Source: an uncultured Alphaproteobacteria bacterium (GTDB lineage: Bacteria; Pseudomonadota; Alphaproteobacteria; Caulobacterales; Caulobacteraceae). Taken from it: a DNA stretch of 47,633 nt. The DNA lies in contig CAITHQ010000225.1 in assembly GCA_903892305.1 (NCBI GenBank), positions 1 to 47,633 of the forward strand, written 5' to 3'. Below the pieces are notes generated by a model. It was not told the origin of the DNA and searched no databases. It saw only the letters and a list, made by a program, of their open reading frames with translations. Position 1 is the stretch's first letter. Each line of letters begins with the position of its first letter. A program made the translations under genes and the position numbers. Below are positions 9,785 through 19,925 of the stretch, one piece after another.

Positions 9785-11173
9785 GTAGCGATAATGGTCC
9801 GGCTTGAACGGGCCCGCTTCCGGCACGCCGATATAGTCGGCTTGATCCTTCGACAATTGGGTCAATTTGGCACCCAGCTTGGCGAGGTGCAGCATGGCGA
9901 CCTTTTCATCCAGATGCTTGGGCAAGGTGTAGACCTTGGTCTCGTACTTCGCTCCATTGGTCCACAGCTCTATCTGAGCCAGGGTCTGGTTGGTGAAGGA
10001 TGCGCTCATCACAAAGCTAGGGTGGCCCGTAGCATTGCCGAGGTTCACCAGACGCCCCTCTGACAGCAGAATGATCTTCTTGCCGTCTGGGAATTCTACG
10101 TGGTGGACCTGATCCTTGATCTTGTCCCACTTGAAATTCTTGAGGCCAGCCACCTGAATTTCGCTGTCGAAGTGACCGATATTAGCGACGATGGCATTGT
10201 TCTTCATGGCCCGCATATGGTCCACGGTCAGAACATCCTTATTGCCCGTTGCGGTGACGAAGATGTCGCCCTTGTTGGCAACGTCTTCCATGGTCTGGAC
10301 TTCATAGCCCTCCATAGCCGCCTGCAGGGCGCAGATCGGGTCGATTTCCGTGACGATCACCCGGGCACCGCCATTGCGCAGGCTGGCCGCAGAGCCCTTG
10401 CCCACATCGCCATAGCCCAGGACCACGGCGACCTTGCCCGAAAGCATGACGTCGGTGCCGCGACGAATGGCGTCCACCAGGCTCTCGCGGCAACCATAGA
10501 GGTTGTCGAACTTGGACTTGGTCACGCTGTCATTGACGTTGATGGCTGGGAAGGGCAGTTCGCCCCGCTCGGCCATTTGGTACAGGCGATGGACGCCCGT
10601 GGTGGTTTCCTCCGACACGCCTTTACAAGCATTGCGGATGGCGGTGTAGAAGCCCGGCTTTGCAGCAAGGTAGCGCTTCATCACCTTGAACAGGGCTTCT
10701 TCTTCTTCGTTTTGCGGGTTGGACAGGACCGAGGGATCCAGTTCTGCCTTGGGCCCCAACACACACAGCAGGGTGGCGTCGCCTCCGTCATCAAGGATCA
10801 GATTGGGATACCCACCGTCCGACCATTCGAAAATGCGGTGGGCATAGTCCCAGTACTCTTCAAGGGTTTCGCCCTTAATGGCGAACACCGGCGTACCGCT
10901 GGCGGCGATGGCGGCGGCAGCATGGTCCTGGGTCGAGAAGATATTGCAGGAGGCCCAACGGACGTCAGCGCCCAGGGCTTCCAGGGTCTGGATCAGCACT
11001 GCTGTCTGAATGGTCATGTGCAAGGAGCCCGCGATCCGGGCCCCCTTCAGCGGCTGATCCTTGCCGAATTCAGCACGAACCGCCATCAGGCCGGGCATTT
11101 CAGTCTCAGCAATGGCGATCTCCTTATTGCCGAAATCGGCCAAGGAAATGTCTTTCACCACATAGTCGGTCAT
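9782..11173 (-). CDS. ahcY: Adenosylhomocysteinase
   Basis: AhcY hydrolyses S-adenosylhomocysteine to adenosine and homocysteine, removing the product inhibitor of methyltransferases and feeding methionine resynthesis. It uses tightly bound NAD+. The 463-aa product is full length. Visible features are [19 protein letters not shown], the substrate-binding [18 protein letters not shown], the NAD Rossmann loop [10 protein letters not shown], and the conserved C-terminus ending in DHYRY. ATG at 11171-11173 is preceded by a short leader. A 16-bp palindrome at 11239-11254 lies about 65 bp upstream and is a candidate operator. The stop codon sits in the right arm of repeat A. ahcY is often close to chvI-chvG-hprK in alphaproteobacteria; here two other loci separate them. 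Confidence 0.97.
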   Translation of the reverse strand: MTDYVVKDISLADFGNKEIAIAETEMPGLMAVRAEFGKDQPLKGARIAGSLHMTIQTAVLIQTLEALGADVRWASCNIFSTQDHAAAAIAASGTPVFAIKGETLEEYWDYAHRIFEWSDGGYPNLILDDGGDATLLCVLGPKAELDPSVLSNPQNEEEEALFKVMKRYLAAKPGFYTAIRNACKGVSEETTTGVHRLYQMAERGELPFPAINVNDSVTKSKFDNLYGCRESLVDAIRRGTDVMLSGKVAVVLGYGDVGKGSAASLRNGGARVIVTEIDPICALQAAMEGYEVQTMEDVANKGDIFVTATGNKDVLTVDHMRAMKNNAIVANIGHFDSEIQVAGLKNFKWDKIKDQVHHVEFPDGKKIILLSEGRLVNLGNATGHPSFVMSASFTNQTLAQIELWTNGAKYETKVYTLPKHLDEKVAMLHLAKLGAKLTQLSKDQADYIGVPEAGPFKPDHYRY

Positions 11174-11238
11174 TGGAGGCGTCCTGTCAGCAAGTTGAGG
11201 GGCCTATACCCGCAAGACAGGACACCCGCAAGATGCAT

Positions 11239-11254
11239 ATAAAGAAGTCTTTAT
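11239..11254. promoter_or_regulatory. Candidate ahcY operator palindrome
   Basis: ATAAAGA-AG-TCTTTAT is a perfect 7-bp inverted repeat with a 2-bp spacer, 66 bp upstream of the ahcY start. It overlaps the stop codon of the preceding CYTH-CHAD gene (11251-11253). Palindromes of this form have been described upstream of SAM-cycle genes and ascribed to ArsR-family, S-adenosylhomocysteine-responsive regulators (SahR type). That link is from memory, and no such regulator gene is in this window. Confidence 0.55.
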
Positions 11255-12733
11255 GTCGCCCAGGGTGGTGTTTGTCCGAGAAGCCGCTTGAGCTGCCGAT
11301 TAGAGGCGGCCACCCGTTGCTCCAGGCTACTGGCCGTATCGCGGACAAGTCGCCGTGCGGGGACCTCGAGGTCGCCTAAATTAAGGCTATCAACCAGGTG
11401 CTCTGCGGTCGCCGAGTCATTGAGATCGCCAAGGTAAGATTGGATCGCCCGAAGGCTCCTAAGATAGGGCGCGGAGTCACCCGATGCGAACAGGGATGCA
11501 AAGGCTTCAAGGGCGTAACGAAGACGCTTGATCTTCAGGCGGACCTCATGCCTGGCCTCTGGATCGAGGGTTCGCAGGTTGCCTGTGCGTCGAGTCAGGC
11601 TTTCCAGGCGACGGGATAGACTTTTGCGGGCGAAGCGCTTGATTTTTCCCCCTAGGGCCCGATTGGCACGGTCTGTCCGCCCCCGCCAAGCGTGTGTCTC
11701 TAGCCAGGACACAATATCAAGAAGAAGACCGCGAAAGCGCGCAGAAGCCAAAACCCCTCGGGTCCTGGCATGGGCCGCTGCACCCGCCGCCATCACCACC
11801 GTGGCAAGGTCAGCCGGGGACTGGGCGTGGAGATAGGTCTGGGCAAAGACATCGATATTTCGCGCCTCGGCACTGACCTTGAGCAGCCAGTTCAAGTGTT
11901 GGCGGACCCTCTTGGCACCGGTCTCGTCCAGGAGCCGGTCGAAGGTGGCCAGATAGCTCTTCAGCCGACGGGTAGAAACCCGTAGGGCGTGGAGCGCGCG
12001 GGGCTCGCCAAATTCGCTATAGGCCTCGGCGTGCAGGGCCAGATCGACAATGGCGCGATGAGCGAGGGTCTGGAAGGCGTCCACCAGAAGGGTGTCTCGG
12101 GTCAGGGCAAGGGACGTGTCCTGGGAAAACGAGGGGGCGTGCTGGAGAAGCATCTGGCCCTGTGACGCCTTGCCCAGAAAGGATAGCCGCAGGGGCGCGG
12201 CCTTGGACAAGACCTGAGCTAAGTCAAACAAATCTGCGCGGGAGCCCGCCTTCAGTTCCAGCTCCACCTCGCAGATGGGCCGCCTCTGGTCGCCCTTGCA
12301 AACTTCGCCCTGGTCGAGGGCCAGCTCAATTCGCGCGCCCTTATAATCGAAGGTCCTTTGACGGCGGTGGATCGTAACCTTGAAGACCGGCACAAGGGCC
12401 TTTCGAAGGGGTGCCTTGAGCAAAACCCGTAATTCAGCGTGCTTTAGGTTCAGCCCACCTGGTGCCGACCATTCGAGTTCTTGCCGACTCAGACCCTGCC
12501 CGCATTTGAAGGTCTGGACAGGCACGCCGCCAAAGTCCTCTCGCAGGCGAAGGGACATGTGCCGTCGGCTCAGGGCACCATCAGGGGTGTCAAAATAGGT
12601 GGAGGTCAGCGCTCGGGTCTCCAGCCCCGTGCCGGGGGCGACCGCCAGCACTGCGTCCAGATCCCGCGCCTCACAGCGAAACTTAAGTTCTATTTCCCGA
12701 CCAGTCAGCGACGCCCCCTGACGTTCGTGCCAT
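11251..12733 (-). CDS. CYTH-CHAD protein with an apparent start-proximal frameshift
   Basis: The product joins an N-terminal CYTH (triphosphate tunnel metalloenzyme) domain to a C-terminal CHAD helical domain. CYTH proteins hydrolyse inorganic triphosphate; CHAD domains bind polyphosphate. The CYTH metal-binding EIELK motif is encoded at 12682-12696, then basic and acidic strand motifs (RLRE, YFDTPDGAL, CEVELELK). The CHAD part starts near ALHALRVSTRRLKSYL. The open frame has no ATG or GTG before 12651, which lies after the EIELK motif. An ATG at 12733 with GAGG upstream is in frame only if the run of five G (minus strand, 12714-12718) is shortened by one. Either the assembly has an extra base, the gene is frameshifted, or translation uses the CTG at 12708. 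Confidence 0.8.
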
Positions 12734-12827
12734 TGTAGGCCTCAAAACCAAGGCCCATAAAACCTAGCCCAAAAAGCAACCCAAACCCTAGGACGACGAC
12801 GTCGCCCTGGCGTCGAAGGCAGAGGCG

Positions 12828-13787
12828 ATGCAGTCTATTGGCCAGCCGCCGAGGACCACCGTGACCCCAATCATTCAAGTAACTGACCTCAACAAGACCT
12901 ATGCCGGTGGTCTATCCGCCTTGAGGTCGATCAATTTGGAGATTTTCAAGGGCGAGATTTTTGCCCTACTGGGCCCTAATGGTGCTGGAAAGACCACCTT
13001 GATCAGCATTATCTGCGGCATCGTCAATGCCTCTTCAGGCCAGATTCGCGCGGATGGCTTCGACATCATCGCCGACTACCGTGCCGCCCGCAGCCGGATC
13101 GGCCTGGTTCCACAGGAACTGCACACGGACGCCTTCGAAACGGTCTGGGACACGGTGACATTCTCCCGCGGACTTTTCGGTAAGGCACCCAATCCAGTCT
13201 ATCTGCAAGCCGTCCTCACCGACCTTAGCCTATGGGACAAACGCTCTGAGAAGATCATGACCCTATCTGGAGGCATGAAGCGGCGCGTTATGATCGCCAA
13301 GGCCCTGTCTCACGAGCCCACCATCCTTTTCCTCGATGAGCCCACGGCTGGTGTCGATGTCGAGTTGCGGAGGGACATGTGGCGGATGGTCCGAAACCTG
13401 CGGGATCGCGGCGTCACCATTATACTCACCACCCATTATATCGAGGAGGCAGAGGAAATGGCTGACCGGATAGGGGTTATTTCCAAGGGCGAGATCATTT
13501 TGGTCGAGGACAAGGCACAGCTCATGTCCAAGCTTGGTAAGAAGCAACTGATCCTATCTTTGGTGGAACCCCTGTCGGAAACGCCCAAAGCCCTGGCTGA
13601 TGTGTCCCTGGAACTGTCCCCGGACGGATCAGAGCTCATCTTCACATTTGACGGTCAGTCGGATCAAAAAAATGTCGCAGGACTTTTGCGGCGGCTGAAT
13701 GACCTTGGCATTGAGTTCCGAGATTTGAAAACGCAGGAGAGCTCTCTTGAGGATATTTTCGTCAGCCTGGTGAGGGCCGCCGCATGA
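12828..13787 (+). CDS. ABC transporter ATP-binding protein, ABC-2 type
   Basis: A 319-aa ATPase that powers an ABC-2 exporter. It shows Walker [10 protein letters not shown] at about residue 49, the ABC signature LSGGMKRRV, Walker [13 protein letters not shown] and the H-loop [13 protein letters not shown]-terminal ~80-residue extension follows the ATPase core ([13 protein letters not shown] at the end), usual for the YadG/DrrA type. The first ~18 residues before [11 protein letters not shown] are not conserved, so a later start is possible. It overlaps the permease gene by ATGA, so the two are one transport system. Substrate unknown; YadG/YadH relatives are also unassigned. Confidence 0.93.
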   Translation: MQSIGQPPRTTVTPIIQVTDLNKTYAGGLSALRSINLEIFKGEIFALLGPNGAGKTTLISIICGIVNASSGQIRADGFDIIADYRAARSRIGLVPQELHTDAFETVWDTVTFSRGLFGKAPNPVYLQAVLTDLSLWDKRSEKIMTLSGGMKRRVMIAKALSHEPTILFLDEPTAGVDVELRRDMWRMVRNLRDRGVTIILTTHYIEEAEEMADRIGVISKGEIILVEDKAQLMSKLGKKQLILSLVEPLSETPKALADVSLELSPDGSELIFTFDGQSDQKNVAGLLRRLNDLGIEFRDLKTQESSLEDIFVSLVRAAA

Positions 13788-14545
13788 ACCTCTATGCTGT
13801 GAGGGCCATCTATCACTTCGAACTGGCCAGAACCTGGCGCACGCTTATCCAGTCTATCGCCTCACCCGTTATTTCCACCTCGCTCTATTTCATTGTCTTC
13901 GGCGCGGCCATTGGCGCGCGCATGGCCAGGATTGACGGGGTCAGCTACGGCGCCTTCATCGTCCCCGGATTGATCATGCTGTCGATCCTGACGGAGAGCA
14001 TTTCCAATGCCAGCTTTGGTATCTACATGCCAAAATACGCAGGAACGATCTACGAGGTGCTCTCAGCACCGATATCTGCCCTAGAGATTGTCATCGGATA
14101 TGTGGGTGCCGCGGCGACCAAATCGATCATTTTGGGTCTGATTATCATGGCCACAGCCCGGCTTTTTGTGCCCTATGGGATCATCCACCCCCTTGTGATG
14201 GTCAGCTTCCTGATCCTAACCTCGGTGACCTTCAGCCTCTTTGGCTTTGTCATCGGCGTCTGGGCAGATGGCTGGGAGAAACTTCAGATCATTCCCATGA
14301 TGATCGTGACTCCTCTGACCTTTCTGGGCGGCAGTTTCTATTCGATCAACATGCTGCCTGGGATCTGGTCCAAGATCGCCCTGTTCAATCCCGTGGTCTA
14401 TCTGGTTTCGGGATTCCGCTGGTCATTCTATGGGGTTTCGGACGTCTCGGTGGGTCTGAGCTTGGCTGCGACCTTCGGCTTTATGGTGGCCTGCCTCATC
14501 GCCATCACCATCATTTTCCGCACGGGCTACAAGCTGAAGGTCTGA
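13784..14545 (+). CDS. ABC-2 type transporter permease
   Basis: A 253-aa integral membrane protein with about six hydrophobic segments. The ABC-2 hallmark is near the C-terminus: [20 protein letters not shown] followed by [17 protein letters not shown]. The N-terminal [20 protein letters not shown] is the cytoplasmic coupling helix that precedes the first membrane span. It resembles E. coli YadH and is coupled to the upstream ATPase by an ATGA overlap. It would form a homodimer with two ATPase subunits to export an unidentified lipid, polysaccharide or drug. Its 3' end is 8 bp from the convergent HPr gene. Confidence 0.92.
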   Translation: MNLYAVRAIYHFELARTWRTLIQSIASPVISTSLYFIVFGAAIGARMARIDGVSYGAFIVPGLIMLSILTESISNASFGIYMPKYAGTIYEVLSAPISALEIVIGYVGAAATKSIILGLIIMATARLFVPYGIIHPLVMVSFLILTSVTFSLFGFVIGVWADGWEKLQIIPMMIVTPLTFLGGSFYSINMLPGIWSKIALFNPVVYLVSGFRWSFYGVSDVSVGLSLAATFGFMVACLIAITIIFRTGYKLKV

Positions 14546-14566
14546 AGGCTTATCTATTCGCCTTCA
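14543..14566. terminator. Hairpin between convergent permease and HPr genes
   Basis: A 7-bp inverted repeat, TGAAGGC and GCCTTCA, with a 10-base loop spans the two stop codons. No T-run follows on either strand, so it would be at best a weak or factor-dependent two-way terminator. Confidence 0.3.
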
Positions 14567-14826
14567 TCAAAGCGGCCTTCCACCAGGGCCTGTAACGCCG
14601 CGACGGCGGCCTGCGCCTGCGGGCCTTCAGCGGAAATGTCTATGCAGCAGCCGACCCCCGCCGCCAGCATCATGAGGCCCATAATCGACCGGGCATCTAC
14701 GCTTTGACCATCCTTGGTCACAGTCACCTCGGCATCGAAGCCGGAGGCCAGTTTGACGAACTTCGCCGAGGCGCGTGCATGGAGACCGCGCTTATTCGTG
14801 ATTTCAACGATGGCCTTTACCGTCAC
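14554..14826 (-). CDS. ptsH: HPr-type phosphocarrier protein
   Basis: A 90-aa HPr. The phosphorylation site is His16 in NKRGLHARASAKF. The regulatory serine, target of HprK, is Ser47 in DARSIMGLMML. In alphaproteobacteria this HPr belongs to a regulatory phosphorelay (with EI-Ntr, EIIA and HprK) and not to sugar uptake; no sugar permease is nearby. The start is GTG at 14824-14826, overlapping the stop of the upstream EIIA gene (GTGA), so the two are translationally coupled. It ends the minus-strand cluster chvI-chvG-hprK-EIIA-HPr. Confidence 0.95.
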   Translation of the reverse strand: MTVKAIVEITNKRGLHARASAKFVKLASGFDAEVTVTKDGQSVDARSIMGLMMLAAGVGCCIDISAEGPQAQAAVAALQALVEGRFDEGE

Positions 14827-15227
14827 TTGTCCCCTGCCAAGACATAGGAGGCCACGGAAATATACTTTCGCCCGGCCTCTTGGGCTTGGGCGACGCAGTC
14901 CTCAAGACTAAGTTTGGTGCGCAGACTGGCCAGCTTGATCAGCATGGGCAGGTTAAGTCCGGCGATCACTTCGGCCCGGGTCTGCTCCATGACCGAAATT
15001 GCGAGATTAGAGGGTGTCCCCCCAAACATATCGGTGAGCAGTATGACGCCGGAGCCTGAATTGACCCGCTCGCAAGCAACCAAAATGTCTTGTCGGCGCT
15101 TTTCCATATCATCGTCAGGGCCGATACAGATGGCCGACACCGACGCCTGCGGACCTACCACGTGCTCCATGGCGAAGACGAATTCCTCAGCCAGTCGCCC
15201 GTGCGTTACGATCACGAGGCCGATCAT
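14823..15227 (-). CDS. PTS EIIA component, mannose/fructose family
   Basis: A 134-aa EIIA-Man-like protein. The active-site histidine is His9 in MIGLVIVTHGRLAEEF; GVILLTDMFGGTPSNLA is the family's second signature. The frame is open for 35 more codons upstream, but that stretch is unlike the family and the ATG at 15227 begins the first beta strand exactly. In alphaproteobacteria this protein (often called ManX or PtsM) receives phosphate from HPr and acts in regulation, with no EIIB or EIIC. It follows hprK by 64 bp and overlaps the HPr start. Confidence 0.92.
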   Translation of the reverse strand: MIGLVIVTHGRLAEEFVFAMEHVVGPQASVSAICIGPDDDMEKRRQDILVACERVNSGSGVILLTDMFGGTPSNLAISVMEQTRAEVIAGLNLPMLIKLASLRTKLSLEDCVAQAQEAGRKYISVASYVLAGDK

Positions 15228-15291
15228 TGCAAGTCTCTCAACGGGAATCCCCACCCGACCGGAGCGAGGCGCTGCTCGCAAGGCCGTCTCT

Positions 15292-15732
15292 TTACGCGCC
15301 TTCCGCGCCGCGTCCAAGATGCCAGAGGGCATGACTTAGCTTTGGTACGGCGGAAACTTCGAGAAGGGATAGCGTAAGGCGCGGAATCTGCAATCCCAGA
15401 TACGCGTCGTATTCAGGGTCAGGCCAACGTTCACTGGTTCCATTGTGAACTGCCAGAACAATGCGGCACTGGCGGCAGACCTGCTGGCCCGAAAAAATGC
15501 CTTGCCCTCGGACCTCGAGGCGACCGACGAGGGGGTCTGGAGCACGGCCGAACAGAAGGCCGCCAGATGCCCAGATGAGGGTTCGATCATCGGCGACCAG
15601 CCTATAGCCCGCCGCCAACATCCGCAGGGCCAGATCGCTCTTGCCAGATCCAGACGGTCCCGCGATCAGGACGCCCCGCCAGAACCCGTCATGATGGATG
15701 GCCATCAGGCCGGCATGCAGGATCTGGTCCAT
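15292..15732 (-). CDS. hprK: HPr kinase/phosphorylase, short alphaproteobacterial form
   Basis: HprK phosphorylates or dephosphorylates the regulatory serine of HPr. This 146-aa form lacks the N-terminal domain of Bacillus HprK and consists of the catalytic domain only, as is normal in alphaproteobacteria. Walker A is GPSGSGKSDLALRML, followed by the paired aspartates of RLVADDRTLIW and the VRGQGIF segment. The frame extends 18 codons further upstream into chvG, but ATG at 15732 (MDQILHAGLMAIHHDG) matches the family and lies 4 bp past the chvG stop. It probably tunes the PTS-like relay, and through it ChvG-ChvI signalling, to metabolic state. Confidence 0.93.
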   Translation of the reverse strand: MDQILHAGLMAIHHDGFWRGVLIAGPSGSGKSDLALRMLAAGYRLVADDRTLIWASGGLLFGRAPDPLVGRLEVRGQGIFSGQQVCRQCRIVLAVHNGTSERWPDPEYDAYLGLQIPRLTLSLLEVSAVPKLSHALWHLGRGAEGA

Positions 15733-15736
15733 GGGA

Positions 15737-17335
15737 TCAGCGCCGTGCCAGGGGAATGCGCACGGTGAAGCGCGCACCAGAAACAACGCCTGCCTGATCC
15801 TGTCGATTGGTGGCGCAAAGCGTGCCGCCTTGTGACTCGATAATCTGCCGGGCGATGGACAGGCCTAGACCTGAATTGCCCCCGAAGGCGGACCCCTTTG
15901 GCCGGGAAGTATAAAACCGCTGGAATATGGTCTCGAGATTATCGGGTGGAATACCCGGCCCGTCGTCTTCCACTGTGACCACGGCCTCGCCGCGGACGGA
16001 GTCGAGGGCGAGACGCACCTCTCCCCCAAGGGGACTGAAGGACTTGGCATTGTCGATCAGATTGCGGAAGACCTGCCCCAAGGAGCCCTCGGCGCCTAAG
16101 ACCGTGACCACATCCTGGCTATCGGAGATCGTAACGACGGGCCGCGCTTCACCTGCTCGCAGAGAATCTTGATAGGTCTGGACGATATCGGTGAGCAGTC
16201 TTCCCAGGTCGATAGGCCTAGCGTCTTCCCGGGACAGCTCGGCGTCCAGACGGGAGGCGTTGGAAATGTCGGTGACGAGTCGGTCGAGCCTTTGAACGTC
16301 CTGCTTGATGATCCCCAGAAGCTTCTCACGGGGTGGCCCGTCACGGACCAGATCCAAGGTCTCCACCGCCGATCTCATAGAGGTTAGCGGGTTCTTGATT
16401 TCGTGGGCCACGTCCGCCGCGAAACGCTCGATGGCGTCCATGCGCTCGGATTGGGCGTCAGTCATGGCCTGCAAGGCGCGGGTGAGGTCGCCCAATTCAT
16501 CATCGCGCTTGGCGATATCGGGCAGGGTAATTGATCGGGCCCGCGAAAGCCGCACAGTGTCTGCGGCGCGGGCGAGACGCCGAACTGGCCGCGCGATCAG
16601 GGTGTTGAGCACCAGGGACGAGGCCGCTGTGACGATCATGGAGAGTAGAATAAAGGGAACCAGCGCGGCTCTCTGGCGGGCGATAATCTGGTCGACATCA
16701 TTTGCCTCAAGGGTCAGCACGCCGAGAATCGCCTGAACGTGCTGGATTGGCATGGAGACAGACACCACCAATCGACCATCTTCGGATCGGCGCGTGTCGG
16801 AGACATGTTGTCCAGAGAGGGCTCGCGAAACTTCATCCCTCAGCGATTTGGCGACCCTCGCGGCTCTGGAGGCCTTAGGGCCCGTTTGGCTGGCGGCTTC
16901 ACCTGATCGACCCGACGCCTTTGGCTTTGCAGCTGGCAAGGCCTTGGAGTCCACCCTGTCGACCACCCAATCGCTGTCGGCGATCAATCGGCCGTCCTTG
17001 TCGAAAAGCCGCGCCCGCTGGGTCTTCGGATTAGAAAGGAGCTGCAGAATCTGGCTGGCATACCCCGCGTCCATGGCTGGCACAGGCTCCCCAACCGTCG
17101 CCGCCTGATCGATGATGGTGGTGATCAGCTCGCCCTGCGTGGTCAGGCTGTCCATCCGCGCGTTGACCAAACCTTGGCGCAGTTCGTTCAGCACCAGGGC
17201 GCCGCCAATCACAATGGCCAGGCCCAGCATATTCAGCACGATGATCAGCCGCCCCAGGCGGGAGCCTGGCAGCCAATTCAACAGCCCGAAGCCAAGGCCT
17301 CGGTCAGGATTCGCGGTATCGATATCCGACGCCAT
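15737..17335 (-). CDS. chvG: Sensor histidine kinase, ChvG type
   Basis: A 532-aa membrane kinase from the ATG at 17335. Domains in order: a transmembrane helix at ~29-50, a periplasmic sensor of ~170 residues, a second helix at ~223-246, HAMP, HisKA with the phospho-accepting His311 in [12 protein letters not shown], and HATPase with [19 protein letters not shown] and [11 protein letters not shown]. It pairs with ChvI, which is upstream and overlaps it by 32 nt. ChvG-ChvI (ExoS-ChvI, BvrS-BvrR) controls envelope and acid-stress responses. The periplasmic part holds a long Ala/Lys/Ser-rich stretch (residues ~130-165) that looks like a flexible insertion. The frame is open further upstream inside chvI, but those residues are not family-like. 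Confidence 0.93.
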   Translation of the reverse strand: MASDIDTANPDRGLGFGLLNWLPGSRLGRLIIVLNMLGLAIVIGGALVLNELRQGLVNARMDSLTTQGELITTIIDQAATVGEPVPAMDAGYASQILQLLSNPKTQRARLFDKDGRLIADSDWVVDRVDSKALPAAKPKASGRSGEAASQTGPKASRAARVAKSLRDEVSRALSGQHVSDTRRSEDGRLVVSVSMPIQHVQAILGVLTLEANDVDQIIARQRAALVPFILLSMIVTAASSLVLNTLIARPVRRLARAADTVRLSRARSITLPDIAKRDDELGDLTRALQAMTDAQSERMDAIERFAADVAHEIKNPLTSMRSAVETLDLVRDGPPREKLLGIIKQDVQRLDRLVTDISNASRLDAELSREDARPIDLGRLLTDIVQTYQDSLRAGEARPVVTISDSQDVVTVLGAEGSLGQVFRNLIDNAKSFSPLGGEVRLALDSVRGEAVVTVEDDGPGIPPDNLETIFQRFYTSRPKGSAFGGNSGLGLSIARQIIESQGGTLCATNRQDQAGVVSGARFTVRIPLARR

Positions 17336-18011
17336 AAAGGGTTTCGATCGCATCGAACTCGGGAGCCACCTCCCGGAACTTTTTACGCATGCGCTTAATG
17401 TGGCTGTCGATGGTGCGATCGTCCACATAGACTTGATCGTCGTAAGCCGCATCCATCAGATTATCCCGGCTTTTTACAAACCCTGGCCGCTGAGCCAAAG
17501 ATTGCAGAAGTAGGAATTCTGTAACGGTCAGCTTGACCGGCTTGCCCTCCCAAAGGCAGTCGTGTCGCGCTGAATCTAAGGTGAGTTTTCCGCGCTGAAG
17601 GGCGCGGGACGCGGGGTCGCCGGTTGGGGGCGGCGCCTCCTCGCCATCGGCACCAGAGCGCCTCAGTAGAGCCTTGACCCGTTCAATCAGCAGTCTCTGA
17701 CTGAAGGGCTTATGCATATAGTCATCGGCACCCAGATTGAATCCGAGGATTTCATCAATTTCTTCGTCCTTGGACGTCAGAATAATCACCGGCATGTCGG
17801 AGGTGCGGCGCAGCCGACGCAAGACCTCCATGCCGTCCATGCGGGGCATTTTCACATCTAGAATAGCCAGATCGGCTGGGTCATTTTCCAATGCCGCCAG
17901 GCCGCTTGCCCCATCGTGATAGGCCTTGACCACATGGCCGTGGCTCTCGAGGGCGAGACTGACGGACGTCACGATGTTCTCGTCGTCATCGACTAGGATG
18001 ATCTTGGCCAT
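17304..18011 (-). CDS. chvI: Response regulator, ChvI type
   Basis: A 235-aa OmpR/PhoB-class regulator. The receiver has the acidic pocket VDDDEN, the phosphorylation site Asp52 in [13 protein letters not shown] and the lysine of ILTSKDEE. The C-terminal winged helix ends [30 protein letters not shown] (in short, the [14 protein letters not shown] motif typical of ChvI). It is the first gene of the minus-strand cluster with chvG, hprK, EIIA and HPr. In many alphaproteobacteria pckA is divergent from chvI; here that position is taken by a 572-aa unknown protein starting at 18207, with 195 bp between the two genes. Confidence 0.95.
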   Translation of the reverse strand: MAKIILVDDDENIVTSVSLALESHGHVVKAYHDGASGLAALENDPADLAILDVKMPRMDGMEVLRRLRRTSDMPVIILTSKDEEIDEILGFNLGADDYMHKPFSQRLLIERVKALLRRSGADGEEAPPPTGDPASRALQRGKLTLDSARHDCLWEGKPVKLTVTEFLLLQSLAQRPGFVKSRDNLMDAAYDDQVYVDDRTIDSHIKRMRKKFREVAPEFDAIETLYGVGYRYRES

Positions 18012-18206
18012 GGTCTCTCGTCAGTTCCCTAAAATCGACCTGCACCCGCGCAGGATAGAGCCTCTTGCCTGATTAGTCGGCCCACACCGTGGCCTCAATG
18101 GGGCGCGATCTGGGCAAGGTGCAAATCGGCGACCTCCGACGAAAAACTCAAGATCAATCAGACTTTAAGCTAATTACGCCAAAGTGGAACATAACTGAGG
18201 TGTTCT

Positions 18207-19925
18207 ATGTCGATGTCGGCGCAAATTCATTACGAGCTCTATACCCGAAAGGGTAGGACCGACGACTGGTCCTTAGAGCTGGCAACGGAAGACCGCGGAC
18301 AGGCCGTGACCACAGCTGAGACCATGATGGCCCAAGGAAAAGCCATTGGCGTAAAGGTTACAAAGGAAACCCTGAATTCCGAGTCACGGGAATTTCAGAC
18401 GATCAACATCCTCACCCTTGGTGAGCAGTCATCGGGCAAGAAAAAAAAGGCGCGCGAGCATATAGAGCCGCTGTGTATGGCGCCTCAGGACCTCTATACC
18501 AGCCACGCCAGAGACCGGATTGGTCGATTGCTTGAGGGGTGGCTGAGCGCCAATGGCATAACGCCCTTCGAACTCTTGCACCGGGCCGATCTTGCGGAAT
18601 TGCTTGAGTCCTCAGGGACGGAGCTCCAGCACGCCGTTCAAAAAATAGCTGTCCCAGAAGCCCAGGCCCGAGGGACAGGAGTCCATGAATTTGTCCGCAG
18701 CTTTCAAAGCCTCGCGGATCGCAGCATTCAGCGCCTGATAAAAGACGCCCGTCAGAAGGCCTTTCCAAATCTCGCCACCGAGTCCTTTGCCGACGCGGCA
18801 CAGCGGATTTGCCATCACCCGGAGCGCGGCTATCTGCTTGGCTGCGCTGTCGCCAATGCTATGGCCCTGGCAAAATCCCGCCGAGAAAAAATCCAGAGCC
18901 TTCTTGTCCTGGCAAGTTCAGCGCCCGCGGCAGGGCCTCCGCGTGCCTTGGCCCTGGGCGTGATTGAGCAGGCGCTTTCCGAACAGCTGGCCAGTCGCAC
19001 GGGCTTGGAGGACTTATTCGGAGCCGGCCATGATCTTGGCGCGAGGCTGGCCATCATGACCAGGCTGGCCTTCCACAAGAACGTCGAAGCCTTGATGAAG
19101 ATCGAGCCCCGGATGGCCAAAGCCATGCCGGACTTCAATGCCACCTGCAACGATTTGGCCAAGTGGCTTGCGACCGAAGACTTCCTGGACGTGCGTACGG
19201 CGCTTGCAAAGAATGTCATGGCCGAACTGGTGGGTCAGCGGCGCTTGAGGCCTGGCGATCCCGCCGGCGAGATCGAAATCATCCGGGTCCTGGCCATGGC
19301 ACTTACGGCAGGGGCTGGGGACACCATCCTGCCGGAAGATATACAGGAAGCCTTCACCCTCCGATCTCGGATGCTGGTGACCGCGGATTTCATCGAGGAC
19401 TATCTCAAGCCATCGCGTTTCGCCTTCGATGACGCCATGAGCATGATCTACCTGGTTGAGAACGTCATCGGGGCGGCAAATAAGCGGCAGGCGGCCAGAT
19501 ACCTTTCAGCCGGCGTGGCGAGCATGCGCTTCGAAAATGAGTTCAGATTTAGTGTTGAAACGGCAAGGGCCCGCTTACAGTCCCTGGCGAAACTTCACAG
19601 AAGCCTTTCCCGATGCGGCTTAGCCCCTGAGGATGCTAAGCCAATACAGGCCAAGATTGCGGCCGTCGCCACGCAGACTGAATCGGAGGCAAAGCTCATT
19701 CAGCAACTCGCGCGGGCGCAAAAAGCACCGGTTCAGCGCTTAATCCTCTTGCTTGAAATGGCGATCGGCGAAGCTGCACCCCTGGGGCCTGTCTCTGAAA
19801 AGGCGGCGACCGAAGCCCTAAAGCTCGCACGCCAGGACGATCTCAGGTCCGAATTGGTCAAGAACCCTGATCAAACAGCGCTGGTCCGCACACTCCTCCA
19901 GCAGGTCACCCGCGCTGCTGCCTGA
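18207..19925 (+). CDS. Uncharacterised 572-aa protein divergent from chvI
   Basis: I do not recognise a named function. The first ~70 residues ([19 protein letters not shown] onward) look like a small alpha/beta module found at the start of other alphaproteobacterial unknowns. A KKKK linker follows at about residues 75-80. The remaining ~490 residues are predicted mostly helical, rich in Ala, Leu and charged residues, with no membrane span, signal peptide or nucleotide-binding motif. The ATG at 18207 has GAGG about 9 bases upstream. It is divergent from chvI and could be a ChvI target. Its 3' end overlaps the end of the convergent gshB by 20 bp. Confidence 0.8.
   Translation: MSMSAQIHYELYTRKGRTDDWSLELATEDRGQAVTTAETMMAQGKAIGVKVTKETLNSESREFQTINILTLGEQSSGKKKKAREHIEPLCMAPQDLYTSHARDRIGRLLEGWLSANGITPFELLHRADLAELLESSGTELQHAVQKIAVPEAQARGTGVHEFVRSFQSLADRSIQRLIKDARQKAFPNLATESFADAAQRICHHPERGYLLGCAVANAMALAKSRREKIQSLLVLASSAPAAGPPRALALGVIEQALSEQLASRTGLEDLFGAGHDLGARLAIMTRLAFHKNVEALMKIEPRMAKAMPDFNATCNDLAKWLATEDFLDVRTALAKNVMAELVGQRRLRPGDPAGEIEIIRVLAMALTAGAGDTILPEDIQEAFTLRSRMLVTADFIEDYLKPSRFAFDDAMSMIYLVENVIGAANKRQAARYLSAGVASMRFENEFRFSVETARARLQSLAKLHRSLSRCGLAPEDAKPIQAKIAAVATQTESEAKLIQQLARAQKAPVQRLILLLEMAIGEAAPLGPVSEKAATEALKLARQDDLRSELVKNPDQTALVRTLLQQVTRAAA

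Noticed and set aside
10100-11242. 380-codon open frame on the plus strand opposite ahcY
   Set aside because: It lies wholly antisense to a clear adenosylhomocysteinase and its translation has no family resemblance; it is a high-GC shadow.
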